A stretch of 64,000 nt of DNA, from the NCBI GenBank assembly GCA_030248215.1, contig JASANG010003423.1:1-64000 (forward strand), read 5' to 3'. Origin of the DNA: Enoplolaimus lenunculus. Its lineage: Eukaryota; Nematoda; Enoplea; Enoplida; Thoracostomopsidae. A model generated the notes under the pieces. It was not told where the DNA came from, made no database searches, and was given only the letters and a program-made list of their open reading frames with translations. The position numbers and the translations under genes were made by a program. This document shows, piece by piece, positions 1 through 12,149 of the stretch (position 1 is its first letter; each line of letters begins with the position of its first letter).

Positions 1-188
1 AGCGAAAAAAACGTAAACGCATTATATGAACCTTTTAATGCTAAAACCGGAGCAGGTACCAGCTGAACTACTCGGAATGCGGTTGATAATAAAATAAAAA
101 CAAGATAATGCTGACTTACGACCTGTTTTGACTATTTCAGAACCAGCGGGATAGCCGTGTACTGTAGGTAGCTATTTGCAAACGTGCC

Positions 189-400
189 AGGCCTGTAGTC
201 AGCTCACAGGTCTAAACGGTTTTTAAGACGCGAAGACAAAGGTTTTCGATGACTTACAAGCAAGGTTGAAGATTGACTATGGGGCCAAAATCATTTCATG
301 GGTGGCTGACCCACCCCCACGGCACCCCTCGGGTTAACATTTACTATGAAGCCAAAATCCTTTCATGGGTGGCTGACTTCCCCGCGCACCCCTCTGGCTA
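189..400. mobile_element. GGCCCGTAGCC-ended MITE (family F), worn
   Basis: GGCCTGTAGTCAGCTCAC, GACTTACAAGCAAGGTTGAAG and a locally duplicated GGCCAAAATCATTTCATGGG block. Right end unclear. Confidence 0.65.
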
Positions 401-1155
401 ACCCCAACTGGCAAATCCAGAAAATTCTAATAGGGGGGCAGAGCGAGATATAATTGTTTGAAAAAACTATGAAAAGCCGAACTTTATTTTTGTGCTAAAT
501 TTTAAAGCAACATATTGGTTGTGATCCCTATTGGAAGACCTATGCCATGGTGCCGGTGTTGAATGCGCCAGGACCTGTGTGACAGACGCATAGCCAGGAT
601 TTTCAGTTGGAACGGGTCTGGGGTTACACACCCTAAGTGAGTCAACACAGGTTGAGTTTTGAAGAATTTGCGAGCGAAGCGAGCGCTAAGCTTGATACTA
701 TTTTAAAATTGATGTGACTGGATTGAAAATATAAAACCTCGCGAGCGGAACGAACGAGAAGTTATGCATGATTTAAGCTATTAAATTCCTTTGAAACTGT
801 TTCTCTAAACGTTTCATAATTCATGGATTGGGGGTGCGGACCTACCGGACCACCTGGCAAATCGCTTACTGTGTGCAAACCGCTTATTACTCTACTGAAG
901 ACAACACAAGGTACATAGTGAGTTAGTTTTTCTTATACAGTCAGGGATGTACCGATCGAAAACAGTGTACCGGAGACCACCCCTTTCCAATCTGTATTCA
1001 CTACTGTCAGTATTAAGCAAATCCGCTAGTTTTAGAACCATCGTTAAACCATTTACCAATTCCAGCAAAAATTGAATTTTAAATCGTTTACAATGCCGAC
1101 TCCAATACCTTCATGTCATTTTATCATTATTTTACGTGTAGGCATATTCACTTCT

Positions 1156-1339
1156 GGAGCAGGCAGGGGTAGGGGGTCCACCCAATTTCCTGGGTGGGAG
1201 CCCCCAAACTCGTGAGTAATAAGCGAGACGCATTTTAAAACTTAAGCGGTTTTTGTTTCAACTGGTTAGGCTAAAGGAAGCTTGAGGGGTGGGGTTCCCC
1301 TCAAATGGGGGGTATGGGGGGTGGCTTCTCCGGCCCTGA
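1156..1339. mobile_element. family J element (CCGGAGCAGACACGGG type)
   Basis: TGGAGCAGGCAGGGGTAGG ... GGCTTCTCCGGCCCTG with TTTGTTTCAACTGGTTAGG in the body. The CTCGCTTCGCTCGC box is worn here. Confidence 0.68.
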
Positions 1340-1793
1340 ATATATTAAAATTAAACCGTAACAGAAAGTAATTCATTTCAATTCCAAATTGCGTCAAAGT
1401 ATTGTGTCTACGCATCAATTTAAGTATTAAATATATTCATATTTTTTGTATTGAAACGAACGCTTACGCTTTACAAATAGCGTAGAATACGCCAAAAATA
1501 TGTTTAATCTAAATGGTATGGTATTGTATTTGTGACAACGGTTCCATCCATTTCGCCAGAAAACACGTTGATAGAACGTCCCAACGGGGGCATTACAAAG
1601 CCGTGCCCCCCCCCAAATTTGACTGGTGTTCCCCCAAATTGACTCAGTCTAAAAGAAAACAATCTTGAGTTGCAAATGGCCCAAATTTATTCGGTGCCCT
1701 CCAAACATAATTTTCTACGGACGCCGTTGCGTTTACGGGTTGATAATTTTAGTGATGACCGAAACAAAAGGTGTAAACTGATCTACAGTACCA

Positions 1794-1955
1794 TGCCCGT
1801 AGCCAGCTTACCTTGCTTGAGGGGTGGCTAAAAATTTTTCAGGAGGGACATACAAGGGTTTTTCATCACTTACAAATAAAGGTAAAAAAATTTCTCGGAG
1901 GGGAGTGATTTTCTCAGGGGAGCTGAGTCCCCGCAGACGGCTTCGGACCCGTAGA
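1794..1955. mobile_element. family F MITE, worn
   Basis: GCCCGTAGCCAGCTTACCTT with the typical CTAAAAATTTTTCAGGAGGG body. The right TIR is lost. Confidence 0.65.
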
Positions 1956-2482
1956 GTACAGACTTTAAAGTTGCTGCTCGCTACACAGTTTAGTCTGTTT
2001 GTAGTTTAAAATGTAAACAAGTACTGAGTTCGAGCATTTGAGCGTTCGCTACCCGAACACATTTATACAAATATTATATTCAGTAGCGTTGAATGACCCC
2101 ACTCGTTGTGTTGCATTCAAAAGAATATTGAGCAATTTGGAGAAAGAATTCATCCAATCAGCAACGAGCATTGCGTCGATGCCAGAACGGTTCCGTCCAG
2201 TTGGCTACGTAAAAGAACACATTCAGGTTTCTGATTGGTTCTCCGTCCGAATGAATTTAAAAATAAACAAGTTTACGGGTGACACTGGCTAATTGCTGAA
2301 TTCGACAATTTGCATTGAAATGTAAAATACTGCAAAAAATTGCTAAAAGACTTGCTATATACCACCTTGTGCCTGCTCCAAATTTGGAAATAACAACACT
2401 GCAACGTTTTATTCAATTAGATCTGCTCTTGTAAAGGCATACATAATCAGGATATTTTTCTGTTTATCTAAACCGTCAACCT

Positions 2483-2704
2483 CACTGCAAAAAAATGGTC
2501 AGTCAAATTGACTATCTACAAAATAGGCTTTTCTGGATTACACAAATTGTGTCAACTTCGACTCCGCCAGAATCAAATTCGACTCACCCGAGTCGTTCAG
2601 TGAGTCGAATTTAACTCTGGCGGACTCGAATTTGACTCAGTTTGTGACACGTCCCGAAAAGCCTATTTCGGACAGTGTCAATTTAACTCACCATTTTTGT
2701 AGTG
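2483..2704. mobile_element. palindromic GTCAAATT element (family G)
   Basis: CACTGCAAAAAAATGGTCAG ... CCATTTTTGTAGTG. Two near-complementary halves meet at GAGTCGTTCAGTGAGTCG. Confidence 0.88.
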
Positions 2705-2709
2705 CGGCG

Positions 2710-3710
2710 TTTGGTACAAAATCGTGGAATGTTCATGTGTTTTTTGCATATTTAAACACCTCGTTGACTTTTCTCGGTTCATTTCACGTCCAAATTTGAA
2801 TTTTTGACAAATTCTACTGTTGCAATTTTGAAACTACCGCTTGCGATCAAACAGCTGTTTGTTTATAAATTCATCAATTTATATACCATTGAACGCAGCT
2901 TGCGCATCAGAGACGAATTGTGAAAGCGAAACTTAATCAGTACTGATCTCGAAAGCAAAACCAATATAAAAACCTGCTTCTTCTAAAATAAATCAACCTT
3001 TTAAACTGTCAATATTTGGTTTAGAAGATTGCGTTAAAATTGCACCGAATCCAGTAAAACAGCTACGACCACAGGACGATGATGCAATTCTTAAAGTTTA
3101 AAATTATTTCCTAAATGAACTCTTTAAAGTAGCTTCATCATTTTGAGAAAAATATATTTTATTGTCAAAATTTGTCAAATTTTCGCATTTTATACTCCAG
3201 ATTTCGTTCATATGATACTGCAGTTCACAGTGATTCGCTGTTTTGATGGTGAAAACTTGTATCCGCAAAACATTTTGTTTGTGGGACAAGGGGAAGTCAC
3301 ATCGAACAATTATGGGCACCTGTTACAATTGCAATTCGAGGTTGTTTACTTTTAGACCAAGTCTATTGGGGCACCAGCCTAGGTTGGATGCGTCGTACGG
3401 GCCATCAGTGACCCCGTTTCCCGTGGGGACGCCCTTGAACTGAAGTTGCGGCGACTAGCATTTAGAATTGGTTTAGTTTGTAATAAATTTTAGACAAAAG
3501 TGTTGTTTTTAGTTTCACTAAACTTTGCTGTTCAGGGTGAAATGAATAAAACTGCGCTAATTTGAGTACGGCGTAGCTACGATTTTATTTCCGGGACCAA
3601 AGGCGTCGCCAGGGACAGTTTCAGGGGTCAAAACTATTTTGGAATTTTTGTTCTAAAAATTTTAGACGCTGGTTCAACTTGCTAAACAAGTAACGCACCT
3701 TTCATAATTA
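2710..3710. other. gene-free stretch
   Basis: No gene, repeat or RNA feature recognised. The two overlapping short open frames near 3100-3440 have no homology I recognise. Confidence 0.5.
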
Positions 3711-3711
3711 T

Positions 3712-3901
3712 GGCCCATGTAAAGATCAGGGGCGGAACGTTTTTCTGTGGGACGGCAATAGAGTAAGCTTAAGCTTTAGACTAATTTTTTAGCTTGGTTT
3801 AGGCTTAGGTTTAGGAATATGCCCATTCTTACGCTTAGGCTTAAGCTTAAGCTTAGGAATACGCTTAATCTACTGTTACGCCCCTAAAAATAACATTGGC
3901 C
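3712..3901. mobile_element. TTAGGC-core MITE, hybrid ends (B/C)
   Basis: Left end GGCCCATGTAAAGATCAGGG (type B). Right end GTTACGCCCCTAAAAATAAC (type C). Core of GCTTAGG units. Confidence 0.85.
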
Positions 3902-4650
3902 AAAGTTACCCTACGCAATAATCATGAAGAGGGTTGACATCTAAATCCGCTGCCGCGGTAATATATTTGAGCGGATTGCAAAAAAAATTTCACTTAATCC
4001 CGTGTTGTTAAGAAATAACACATATATACAACTCATGAATTTGCGATAGTATTCACAAATATTCAAAGACGAGTCAACACGAACTGCGTTAACCGTTCCT
4101 TCTGAACAATAAAAGACACAGGCGTTTGTTAAAATTTAAATTTCAAATTTTAAAATACACGCTTTTCAAGTCTAAAATGTAAATTTAGCATTGTACACAC
4201 AGTAAAATACGTCATTTTGAAACTCACGAAACTTTAAAGAAAGCGAACTGCTACTCAGAGTAGGATGTGGGTAATGATTTTTTGACCCGACCCGCGGGTT
4301 ACCCACGCAAATGAGAAGCCAAAACCTATCTACTCATCTGTTAAAGGAGTTTTTTAAAGATCGGCTGGTGATTTGCACTTTAATGAAGTTTTTGGGTTAT
4401 AGCTCCAATGAATTTTATACACGTGACAGCTTACTAGAAACAACAAAATTTCAAACCCAACTAAAATAAAGCACAGAACTTTTGCTCTTTCAACGCTCAC
4501 TATCTGGGCTTAGTTAATAGCGTATGTTTTGCACCTAAATCTTAAAGGTTTGGCGCGGGTAAATAATGTGTTTTTTACCCGCGCGATACAAATATTTACC
4601 CGCGACTATACCTGCAGCCGAAATTTTTTACCCGACCCGCGTTTACTCGT

Positions 4651-4783
4651 TGCATATGGTGATCCATAAGTCTACTTGCTAGGAGTAGCAGAGTGGGACT
4701 TTACCCGCGTTTACCCACAGGTAGCCGCGGGTAAAGTTCCGCTCTGCTACTCCTAGCAAGTAGACTTATGGATCACTATATGC
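4651..4783. repeat. long hairpin, 58-bp arms
   Basis: TGCATATGGTGATCCATAAG ... TTTACCCGCG pairs with CGCGGGTAAAG ... CACTATATGC with about three mismatches and a 16-nt loop. It ends a CCCGCGGGTTACCC-rich repeat that begins near 4255. Confidence 0.85.
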
Positions 4784-5069
4784 GGCACTAACATCGCGGT
4801 AGCTTTATTGTGTTGTCTGAAACGTTGATTTGAGAACTAGTAGTATAGCCCACCAATTGCACTGATTGTGGTATTAACTAATTCCAAAGTAATAAAAATA
4901 CGGAAACGCACAGATATTCGCTTTGGAAGCCATCGAGATCTTTGTAAAATTACTGCCAGCCAGAACCCGGTGGCCTATCCCCTGATTATTCAATGGCCAA
5001 ATTTGAATTTTTGAAAAAATTAAATTTTAAGGTCCAAACGTGCAATGGAACTCAAATTATTTTGTCAAA

Positions 5070-5220
5070 AAAGGCAAAACGCAGCGGGGAAAAAAAAAAC
5101 ACCAAAAGACAAAGAACAGAGAAAAACACCGAAAAAACAACAACGACCAAAAAAAAAACAAAGAAAAAAACCACGCAACTAACGAAAAGAAAAAAAAAAA
5201 AAGGAAAAATAATCAGAAAA
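5070..5220 (+). repeat. A-rich low-complexity tract
   Basis: Runs of A interrupted by C and G. The lysine-rich open readings here are compositional. Confidence 0.85.
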
Positions 5221-5229
5221 GTAATCTAG

Positions 5230-5930
5230 AATCTAAACCTACTCTTTTATAGACGCACGAGAAACCTGGACGCCCCTTAAAGTAACATGAGCCCTACTTG
5301 CAATCAGGAATTAATATTACAAATGCAAAGATTTTTTAAACTGGCCCGGAAGAAAGATTTGGTATCCCTGTCGAAAAAATTTTAGCCATGACGAAGGTGA
5401 GAACGATAACACCGCATCAGGAACGGAGACCCGACTCGCTTAGTAGCAGCTCCCAGGGGGGACCTATCCGAGCCTAGGACACCATATAGGGCGGAAAACG
5501 AACATTTTTGTATTGTGATTCAGCACAAAAATAGCGTTTGGCATCTCGATCGCTTTGCTATCGAGTTTTTTCGGCTATTAAATCTTGCGCGTGCCCCCTT
5601 TTCATAAATTTGAGGATCAGCCACTGTCGTCGCTTCTACCCTCACAGTTGCAGTCTTGCAAAAAACATTTTTCAACTCAAAAGAGTTTCTATTTTTAAAT
5701 CTGCAACTATATAGCGAGGCGGCTGAGACAGATTTGAAGTCTTCGTTGAATCCAATCTAGTGTTGTAATATAATAAACACGTAGTATATACACTACAGAA
5801 TAAGAAGAAATCCCGATAGAACAACATGAACGATCCATCTCAGTCATATTATTACCGTGTACGTCACAACGGCTTCTCGTAGAGACCACATAAACCCACT
5901 ATCGGGACCAGAGGGGAGCGCCGGGGTGCG
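5230..5930. other. gene-free stretch
   Basis: Contains a worn type-C MITE end near 5225-5275 (ACCTGGACGCCCCTTAAAG). Nothing else was recognised. Confidence 0.5.
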
Positions 5931-5934
5931 TACG

Positions 5935-6090
5935 CCCCCCACGTTGCAATGATATTTATGATAAAATGGTAAGGTACACTACGTTACAATTTTTCGCCCT
6001 CAGAAAATATTTTTTCGTGATAAAATGATAAGGGTCCGTCCCTACCTGACAATTTTTGCGTTTCGTAACATTCGCCAGCCCGCCACCTCC
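5935..6090. repeat. TACAATTTTTCGCCCTCAG repeat
   Basis: Two copies of a GATAAAATGGTAAGG ... CAATTTTTCGCCCTCAGAAA unit, shared with 12150-12300 and 54255-54600. Confidence 0.7.
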
Positions 6091-6385
6091 CGTCAGAAAT
6101 GTTTGGATCCGTCTCAGGATCTGAAGTCAAACGTTTGTGCAAAACCGGCAGAAACAGCGAGAAAAAAGGTTTCGACGGTTAGGATCCAACTTATTTCAAG
6201 CTTAAGTGCTTTTGTTCCACGTTTCTCCAGAAATTTCGAGACCGGATATATATCCCGTTTAGCTCCTTTGTATACTCTCCGAAGCCATTCATTGATACTG
6301 TATCCGCATCATCGTTCAATATAAACACACTGCTTTATCTCTGGTTTGAACTCACACACTCCGTACATGTAAAGGCAAATCAATC

Positions 6386-6583
6386 CACTGCCGGAGCAGA
6401 CACGGGTAGCGACTCCCCTCAAACTCCACGCTGGGGTCTCCAAACTCGTACGCGAAGCGATCGAGAAACCAGACACATTTTTAAAACTTCGGCAATTTTT
6501 GTTTCAACCGGTTAGGGTGGTGGTCCCTTTAGCCGTGGGGCTCGCCGAATAGAGAGATATGGGGGGTGGCTGCTACAGCCGTG
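6386..6583. mobile_element. family J element
   Basis: CACTGCCGGAGCAGACACGG ... GTGGCTGCTACAGCCGTG, with the CGCGAAGCGATCGAG box. Confidence 0.75.
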
Positions 6584-7045
6584 AGTCAAGCAATATTGAA
6601 AGTATATATTTGATAAAAGCACAAAATAAAAGCGTATATGTCAGAAATAATAATAATGTTGCTGTGTGTACACACTAAAGTCAGGTCGCTCGAGTTGAAT
6701 AGACTAAGACTAATAGTATACATGTGAGAATAGAGGCAAAAGCCAGCGCCGACCATAGAGCTGGCTTGAAAACCCCGTGAATACAGAGAGAATTTAGCAG
6801 AAAAAGCTGCAAATAAACGGGCAAAGTAGAATATAGAACGAATAATCTTGTTGATAACATGCTGTGAAGAAAAAAACCTGCAACAAACTTTGAGCTATGA
6901 AATAATATTGCCAGACTTAATGAACTATACAATAAGTCACATGCAGCGAATGCATGGAAACCAATCAACGCATACAAACGGGCAACGTTTTCGAGGGGTC
7001 GGGCAAAATTTGGGTGGTTTCCGTTAACGACCCCTGCAGGCCCGT

Positions 7046-7105
7046 AGCCAGCTCAACATGCTGGGTGGGGCTGAGGATTTTTAGGAGGGGCATTCAAGGG
7101 GATTT
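7046..7105. mobile_element. family F MITE, left half
   Basis: GGCCCGTAGCCAGCTCAAC ... AGGAGGGGCATTCAAGGGG, then interrupted by the foldback element at 7104. Confidence 0.65.
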
Positions 7106-7390
7106 TTTTGTCAAAAAGTTGGTCAAATTATATGCCATTCTATGCAGCCTGCGGAGCTGAGTCCAATGGTTTTAAATATTTTGCAATCACACGATTGGTT
7201 AACGAGTTATTATCAAATAGCTACTGAGTTGGCTCGCTGCCAACGATTTGGGTCGGCGCCAAATTAGTTATACGACCAAAATTCGTTAACCAATCGTCAG
7301 TTTGTGAAAAATTTAACACCATTCAACTCAGCTCCGCAAGCGGCATCGAATGGTATATAACAAGTCCAACTTTTCGACAAAAATTTATTT
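7104..7390. mobile_element. foldback element around GCGGAGCTGAG
   Basis: Arms TTTTTTGTCAAAAAGTTGG ... CGGAGCTGAG and CTCAGCTCCG ... CCAACTTTTCGACAAAA are inverted copies of one another, about 95 bp each. Confidence 0.75.
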
Positions 7391-7662
7391 AATCAACAAG
7401 GGGGGAATACCTCGGGACCTTAAAAAATCGAATTTTTTAAAATTTCAAATTTAGGCGTGAAATGATCAGGGGAGGTCATGAGAAGATCAAATATGCAAAA
7501 ATTTTCAAAATCGGACCATTTTGGGCAAACGCGGGCTGAGGGATAACGGAAAAGACCCCAAGGTTTTTCCAAGTATCTTCAGTCAGCCTGGTCCTCTTGT
7601 GGTTAATTTGTCCGTAAAACACAGAAGAATTTAGTGATGCTTTGGTATAAGCGATACAGACA

Positions 7663-7857
7663 GGACAGCTGCAGCCACCTTCCATACCCCACATTGGGGG
7701 GGGGGCACCCCTAACGGGGCTCCCACCCAAACCGGTTGCAACAAAAACCGCTTACTTTTTAAAATCCTTCTGTCTTCTTGCTCGCTTCTCTCGCGAGTCT
7801 GGGGGCTTCCACCCTGGAATTTGAGTGAGCCCTTACCCCTGCCTGTTCCGACACTGG
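7663..7857. mobile_element. family J element, reversed
   Basis: AGCTGCAGCCACCTTCC ... GCCTGTTCCGACACTGG, with GCTCGCTTCTCTCGCGAG inside. Confidence 0.75.
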
Positions 7858-8060
7858 ATACAGGCTGTTCATTCTAAGCATTTAACAATATTAATGTTAT
7901 AAGCTCCAACTGAATCCAGGATTCCATGGCTCCAAAACTGATTTCCACCTGAATGTCCATGATCTCAATTTACGTAGAACAAGCGAAAGCCGAACATATC
8001 AAACCACGTACCGAACCCAACTGTTGTTCAGCAACAAAAAAGTAAAACATGCCTTAACCG

Positions 8061-8260
8061 CAGGGCCGGAGCCGACACCCCCATACCCCATATTTGGGGG
8101 GCCCCTACCCCTAAAGGGGCTCCCACCCTAACCGGTTGAAACAAAAACCGCCGAAGTTTACAAAATGTGTCACACTTCTTGGTCGCTTCGCTCGCGAGTT
8201 TAGAGGCCCCACCCTGAAAGTTGGGAGAAGTCCCCCCACTCGTGTCTACTGCGGCACTGG
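8061..8260. mobile_element. family J element, reversed
   Basis: CAGGGCCGGAGCCGACACC ... GTGTCTACTGCGGCACTGG, with GGTCGCTTCGCTCGCGAG inside. Confidence 0.8.
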
Positions 8261-8846
8261 ACGCATTATTAAAATCAAACTGAACCCACAAATCAAATGA
8301 AGCAAAAATGAAAATTGATCCTATACGAATTCGTCGGCGCAGGACGACGGACTGAGACATTGCTGACGGTGGCTTGTGCAAAATATCCACAGTAGACAAC
8401 TGTTGCGAACCGGAAAGACTGCGAAAGCCAAACGCAATTTTTGCACTAAATCTTGCAGTTTCGTTTTGATGCCTGCCGAGAGCGCCCATGCGCCTGGGTG
8501 CCCCATCTTGTACCGTCCAAAGCTTTGGTGTCGGATAAAACAAAACAAGGTACGTCAAAATATAATTACTTAGCTAATCACGAAATGGGTTTCGTACTGA
8601 GGATAGAATCTCATTTGTGGAAATAATTTAAATGTTAAATATTTCAAGGTAATTACAACACGCGAGAACCAAATTGAACGATCATTGCTTACTGTTTTCC
8701 ATGATTATATACGTAAGCTTGTCCATAGAATAACTCACACACTGTCATAACGGAGACAACCTTCACTAATGAGGCTCTGATATATTATTAATCCTCGTAG
8801 TTTATTATATATCAATTGTAGTTTGCCGAATAAGCAACTTGCCGTC

Positions 8847-9010
8847 CGGGCCCGTAGCCAAAGAGGGGACAAAGGGGCTCAGCCCCTCCTGGAAAATTTT
8901 TTGGCTTCCCTAGAAGATTTTGAACCTTGCTTGTAAGTCATTGAAAACGTTTAAATGCTCCTAGTGAAAATTTTTTAGCCCCCCCTAGCAAGGTGAGCTG
9001 GCTAAGGGTA
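8847..9010. mobile_element. family F MITE, reversed
   Basis: GGGCCCGTAGCCAAAGAGG ... CAAGGTGAGCTGGCTAAGGG. Confidence 0.82.
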
Positions 9011-9310
9011 TCTTGCTGCCTTAGGGTCTTATTTGTTATAATCACGGCGCTAGCGTTTGCCTAAAAAAGGCATTTTATGTTTGAGGTTGTAATGACCTCT
9101 ACAAATCGTTTGTTACTCAAATTTGAATTTTTGAAATATTCTGTGGTTTGGGGTCCAAATTTAACCCTTAGGATCGAAATTTTTTTGTCAAAAACTTAGA
9201 CAAATTATATATCATTCGACATACTCTTGCAGGACTGAATCAAATGATGTTAAGTGTGTCGCAATGTCAAAAGACTGGTTATGTCTGATTAGGAAACACA
9301 TTTCTCCTAA

Positions 9311-9365
9311 CAGTGCCGGAGCCGACACGGGTGGGACCCCAAACTCCAGGGAGAGAGACTCCAGC
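9311..9365. mobile_element. family J fragment
   Basis: CAGTGCCGGAGCCGACACGG, then truncated. Confidence 0.6.
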
Positions 9366-9639
9366 GTAGAGGTGGATACATAATTTATCGATGTTTGATG
9401 TATGGAATTAAACAATTTCTGACAGGAACTTACGTCCCCACCCCTGGATCCGCTAATGCTCCTATCAAATCCGGATATTATGCCATAAAAGAAATTCGAA
9501 AAAACAAACGATTTGAGCTCAAAAATGCAATATAATTGCAATTCGTTGTGCAAACTATATATATTGTGTAAAAAACAACATTTAACATACAACATAGGCT
9601 GTTGCAATACGCATCACGTATTGAGGTGTACGAACGTCA

Positions 9640-9806
9640 GGCCCGTAGCCAGCTCGTCTTGCTAGGTGGGGCTAAAAAAATTTTCAGAAGGGGCATTCAA
9701 AGGTTTTGAATGAGTCTGATACAAGGTTAAAAAAAATTTTTTTGGGTGCGCAAAATTTTTTTCGTCGGAGACTCAGCCTCCTTAGCCGTGCTTAGCTACG
9801 GGCCCG
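9640..9806. mobile_element. family F MITE
   Basis: GGCCCGTAGCCAGCTCGTC ... CTTAGCTACGGGCCC. Confidence 0.85.
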
Positions 9807-10175
9807 GCGTTTGGGAAAATTGTGCAATGCAGCAACGGCAAAGCCGCTATTTCTGTTCTGCAGAGAGTCAAACCTCAAGTAAACAATGTTTTGATGGCCT
9901 TTCGGATTCTGAACCAAACGGTTATTTCTCTAAAGCCTATAAAAGTGCTTATCTCGTTAGAAATTTTAAGAATGGATCTATTTTTATCGGTATCATAATC
10001 ATGACAATTCGTCGCCAGAAAACTCGTAACCCGATAACTTGTAATTCGAAATTTCTTCGACAATCGCTGCCGATGGTTATGCTTACAAGTTAAGTCCTTT
10101 CTCCAATCCGGAGTGGGAGATACTAGTAAGTAAGGGATGCTTTCAAGTGGGTTCGTTTACGTATTACGGGCCATA

Positions 10176-10480
10176 CTGTAGAGACCCAAATAAGGGGGAA
10201 GATAAAAAGAGGGGCGTCCCCATTTTGAGTCCCACTCATTAAGGAGTCTGTATGCATAATTAAAATCCGAAACACTCATAAACTATATTAAATCCGGACT
10301 CAAAATTAACGGACATGGCAATCAACAAAAAATGCTTCGGAGCAAATCAGTTCTGCCCAAAAGAAATAATCTAAAAACAACAGGTGTTGTTTGCAACAAA
10401 CATGAGGTAAATTATTAAAATAAATAACAGTCCGTAACCGAATAACAGGGCGATACCGGACGGAGAGCCAAAAACTTCCT
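10176..10480. mobile_element. family N element, worn
   Basis: ACTGTAGAGACCCAAATAAG, CCCATTTTGAGTCCC and AACAGTCCGTAACCGAATAA. Confidence 0.6.
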
Positions 10481-10678
10481 TGCTTAAAATTTGTCCACAA
10501 AACTTGTGAATTGCCTGCGTTTCTTGCTCTAGCCGTAGCTACAGTCTTACTATAGTTTTCTGGACCTTGGTCCTAAGAAATGCGACAGTATTAGATATGG
10601 AACTGCAATGTGACAAAGTGGGAAGTTCTCGTGTTACAAACAACTGAGTCTATAAGCTGACGTTCCAATACAAGGTAC

Positions 10679-10911
10679 GGCCCATGTATAGAACCGGGCC
10701 GGAATGTTTTCCGGCGGAACTGTAATAGAGTAAGCATAAGCTTTAGATTAACTTTTTTGCTTTGTTTAGGCTTTAGGCTTAGGCTTAGGAATAAACTCAT
10801 TCTTACGCTTACGCTTTGGCTTACGTATCGGCTCACCCTTACACTTAGACTTAGGCTTAGGCTTAGGAATATGCTTATACTACAATTCCGGCCCTGTTCT
10901 ATACATGGACC
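10679..10911. mobile_element. TTAGGC-core MITE, type A
   Basis: TIRs GGCCCATGTATAGAACCGGG and CCCTGTTCTATACATGGACC around a GCTTAGGCTTAGG core. Confidence 0.9.
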
Positions 10912-11198
10912 CCAAGGCAGCATCTCAGCATGCATGCGTTATTGACAATTATTCGAGAAATCATAGTTTGTCGATATAAAACGGTACATATACGATAAAA
11001 ATAAACATAATATTCATGAAATTTAAAAAAATTACAAAAGTTTAAAACTTATATACTCTATTGATTATGAGAATTCTCAGAATAAAATATGTTGACAGTA
11101 GCGCAAAAATAGTTTATGCCGCTGTCAAATTCATGGAGAGATTACGCGAGTTCAAAAACGACGTTTCCTGTTGCAAAGCGGTTGAACATTAAATTCAG

Positions 11199-11396
11199 AG
11201 CCCATGTATAGAACATGACCGGATCGTTTTCCTGTTGGGCTGTAATAGAGTCAGTTTAAGCTTTAGACTAATTTTTTGTGCTTAGATTTAGGCTTAGGCT
11301 TAGGCTTACAAATAGGCTCATCCTTACGCTTAGGCTTAGGCTTAGGCTTACCAATATGCTTATACTACTGTTTCGGCCCTGTTCTATACATGGGCC
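11199..11396. mobile_element. TTAGGC-core MITE, type A
   Basis: CCCATGTATAGAACATGACC ... GGCCCTGTTCTATACATGGG with a GCTTAGG-repeat core. Confidence 0.9.
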
Positions 11397-11477
11397 AAAA
11401 TCAGTGTGTGGAGAAGTTGAAGTTACTTCTGCTTGCATTGAAATATTACACGAAAATAAGAAGTTAATGCGTAGATA

Positions 11478-11700
11478 ATGCTGGATATTACAGGAGGACC
11501 ATAACCAGATATTAGAGACATTTTGACAACCTCCTAGAAATGTTTAATATTAAGATGCTGGATATAACAGGAGGACCATTACCAGACACTAAAAAGGCAA
11601 TCTCCTAGAAAATTTGATTGTAAAGATAATGCTGGATATTACAGGAGGACCATGACTAGACACTGGAAAAATTTTGGCAACCTCCTAGAAAAGTTTTAAC
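11478..11700 (+). repeat. tandem repeat, 3 x 73-79 bp
   Basis: GCTGGATATTACAGGAGGACC ends recur at about 11478, 11557 and 11630, each closed by CAACCTCCTAGAAA. Confidence 0.92.
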
Positions 11701-11719
11701 TTCACTTGGAACACTTGTG

Positions 11720-11935
11720 TCAAATCAACAGCATATCCAGCTTTTGATGTGAAACAAATAAACGTTTAATTCAACGGATAGTTGCAATACCGGATATATA
11801 TCAGTACCGAAGGGTGGCAGATGGCGGGTTAAAAATAAATAGCAGTCCGTAACCAAATAACAGAGGGGTGCCATGTGGAAAGGCTTAATAAATATCAGTT
11901 CTCCTCTTTTATTCGGGTTACCACAGCGTTTGGAA
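11720..11935. mobile_element. family N fragment
   Basis: CGTTTAATTCAACGGATAG and AGCAGTCCGTAACCAAATAAC match the right part of family N. Confidence 0.6.
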
Positions 11936-12149
11936 ACCAATTAACGTTCAAATTGTAATGTACTCGCCGTCGACTGGGGATTAATCAATAAAAGTGAAAA
12001 TCAAACCCACCAATCACACAAAAATGAACACTTTATGCGTTCAAATTTATGGCAATCTGAATGGTTTTTATAATTTGACAACCAGTTTCTAGCGGCTACA
12101 GTGGCTTAGATAAACGAACGGAACCGCAGGGTGGCGTACAATCCCCGTC

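Noticed and set aside
2038-2292. 84-codon + strand frame (FKRILSNLEKEFIQSATSI)
   Set aside because: Reads plausibly, but there is no Kozak, splice or family support. Frames of this length are common in the window.
4993-5252. Lysine-rich open frames
   Set aside because: Pure compositional effect of an A-rich tract.
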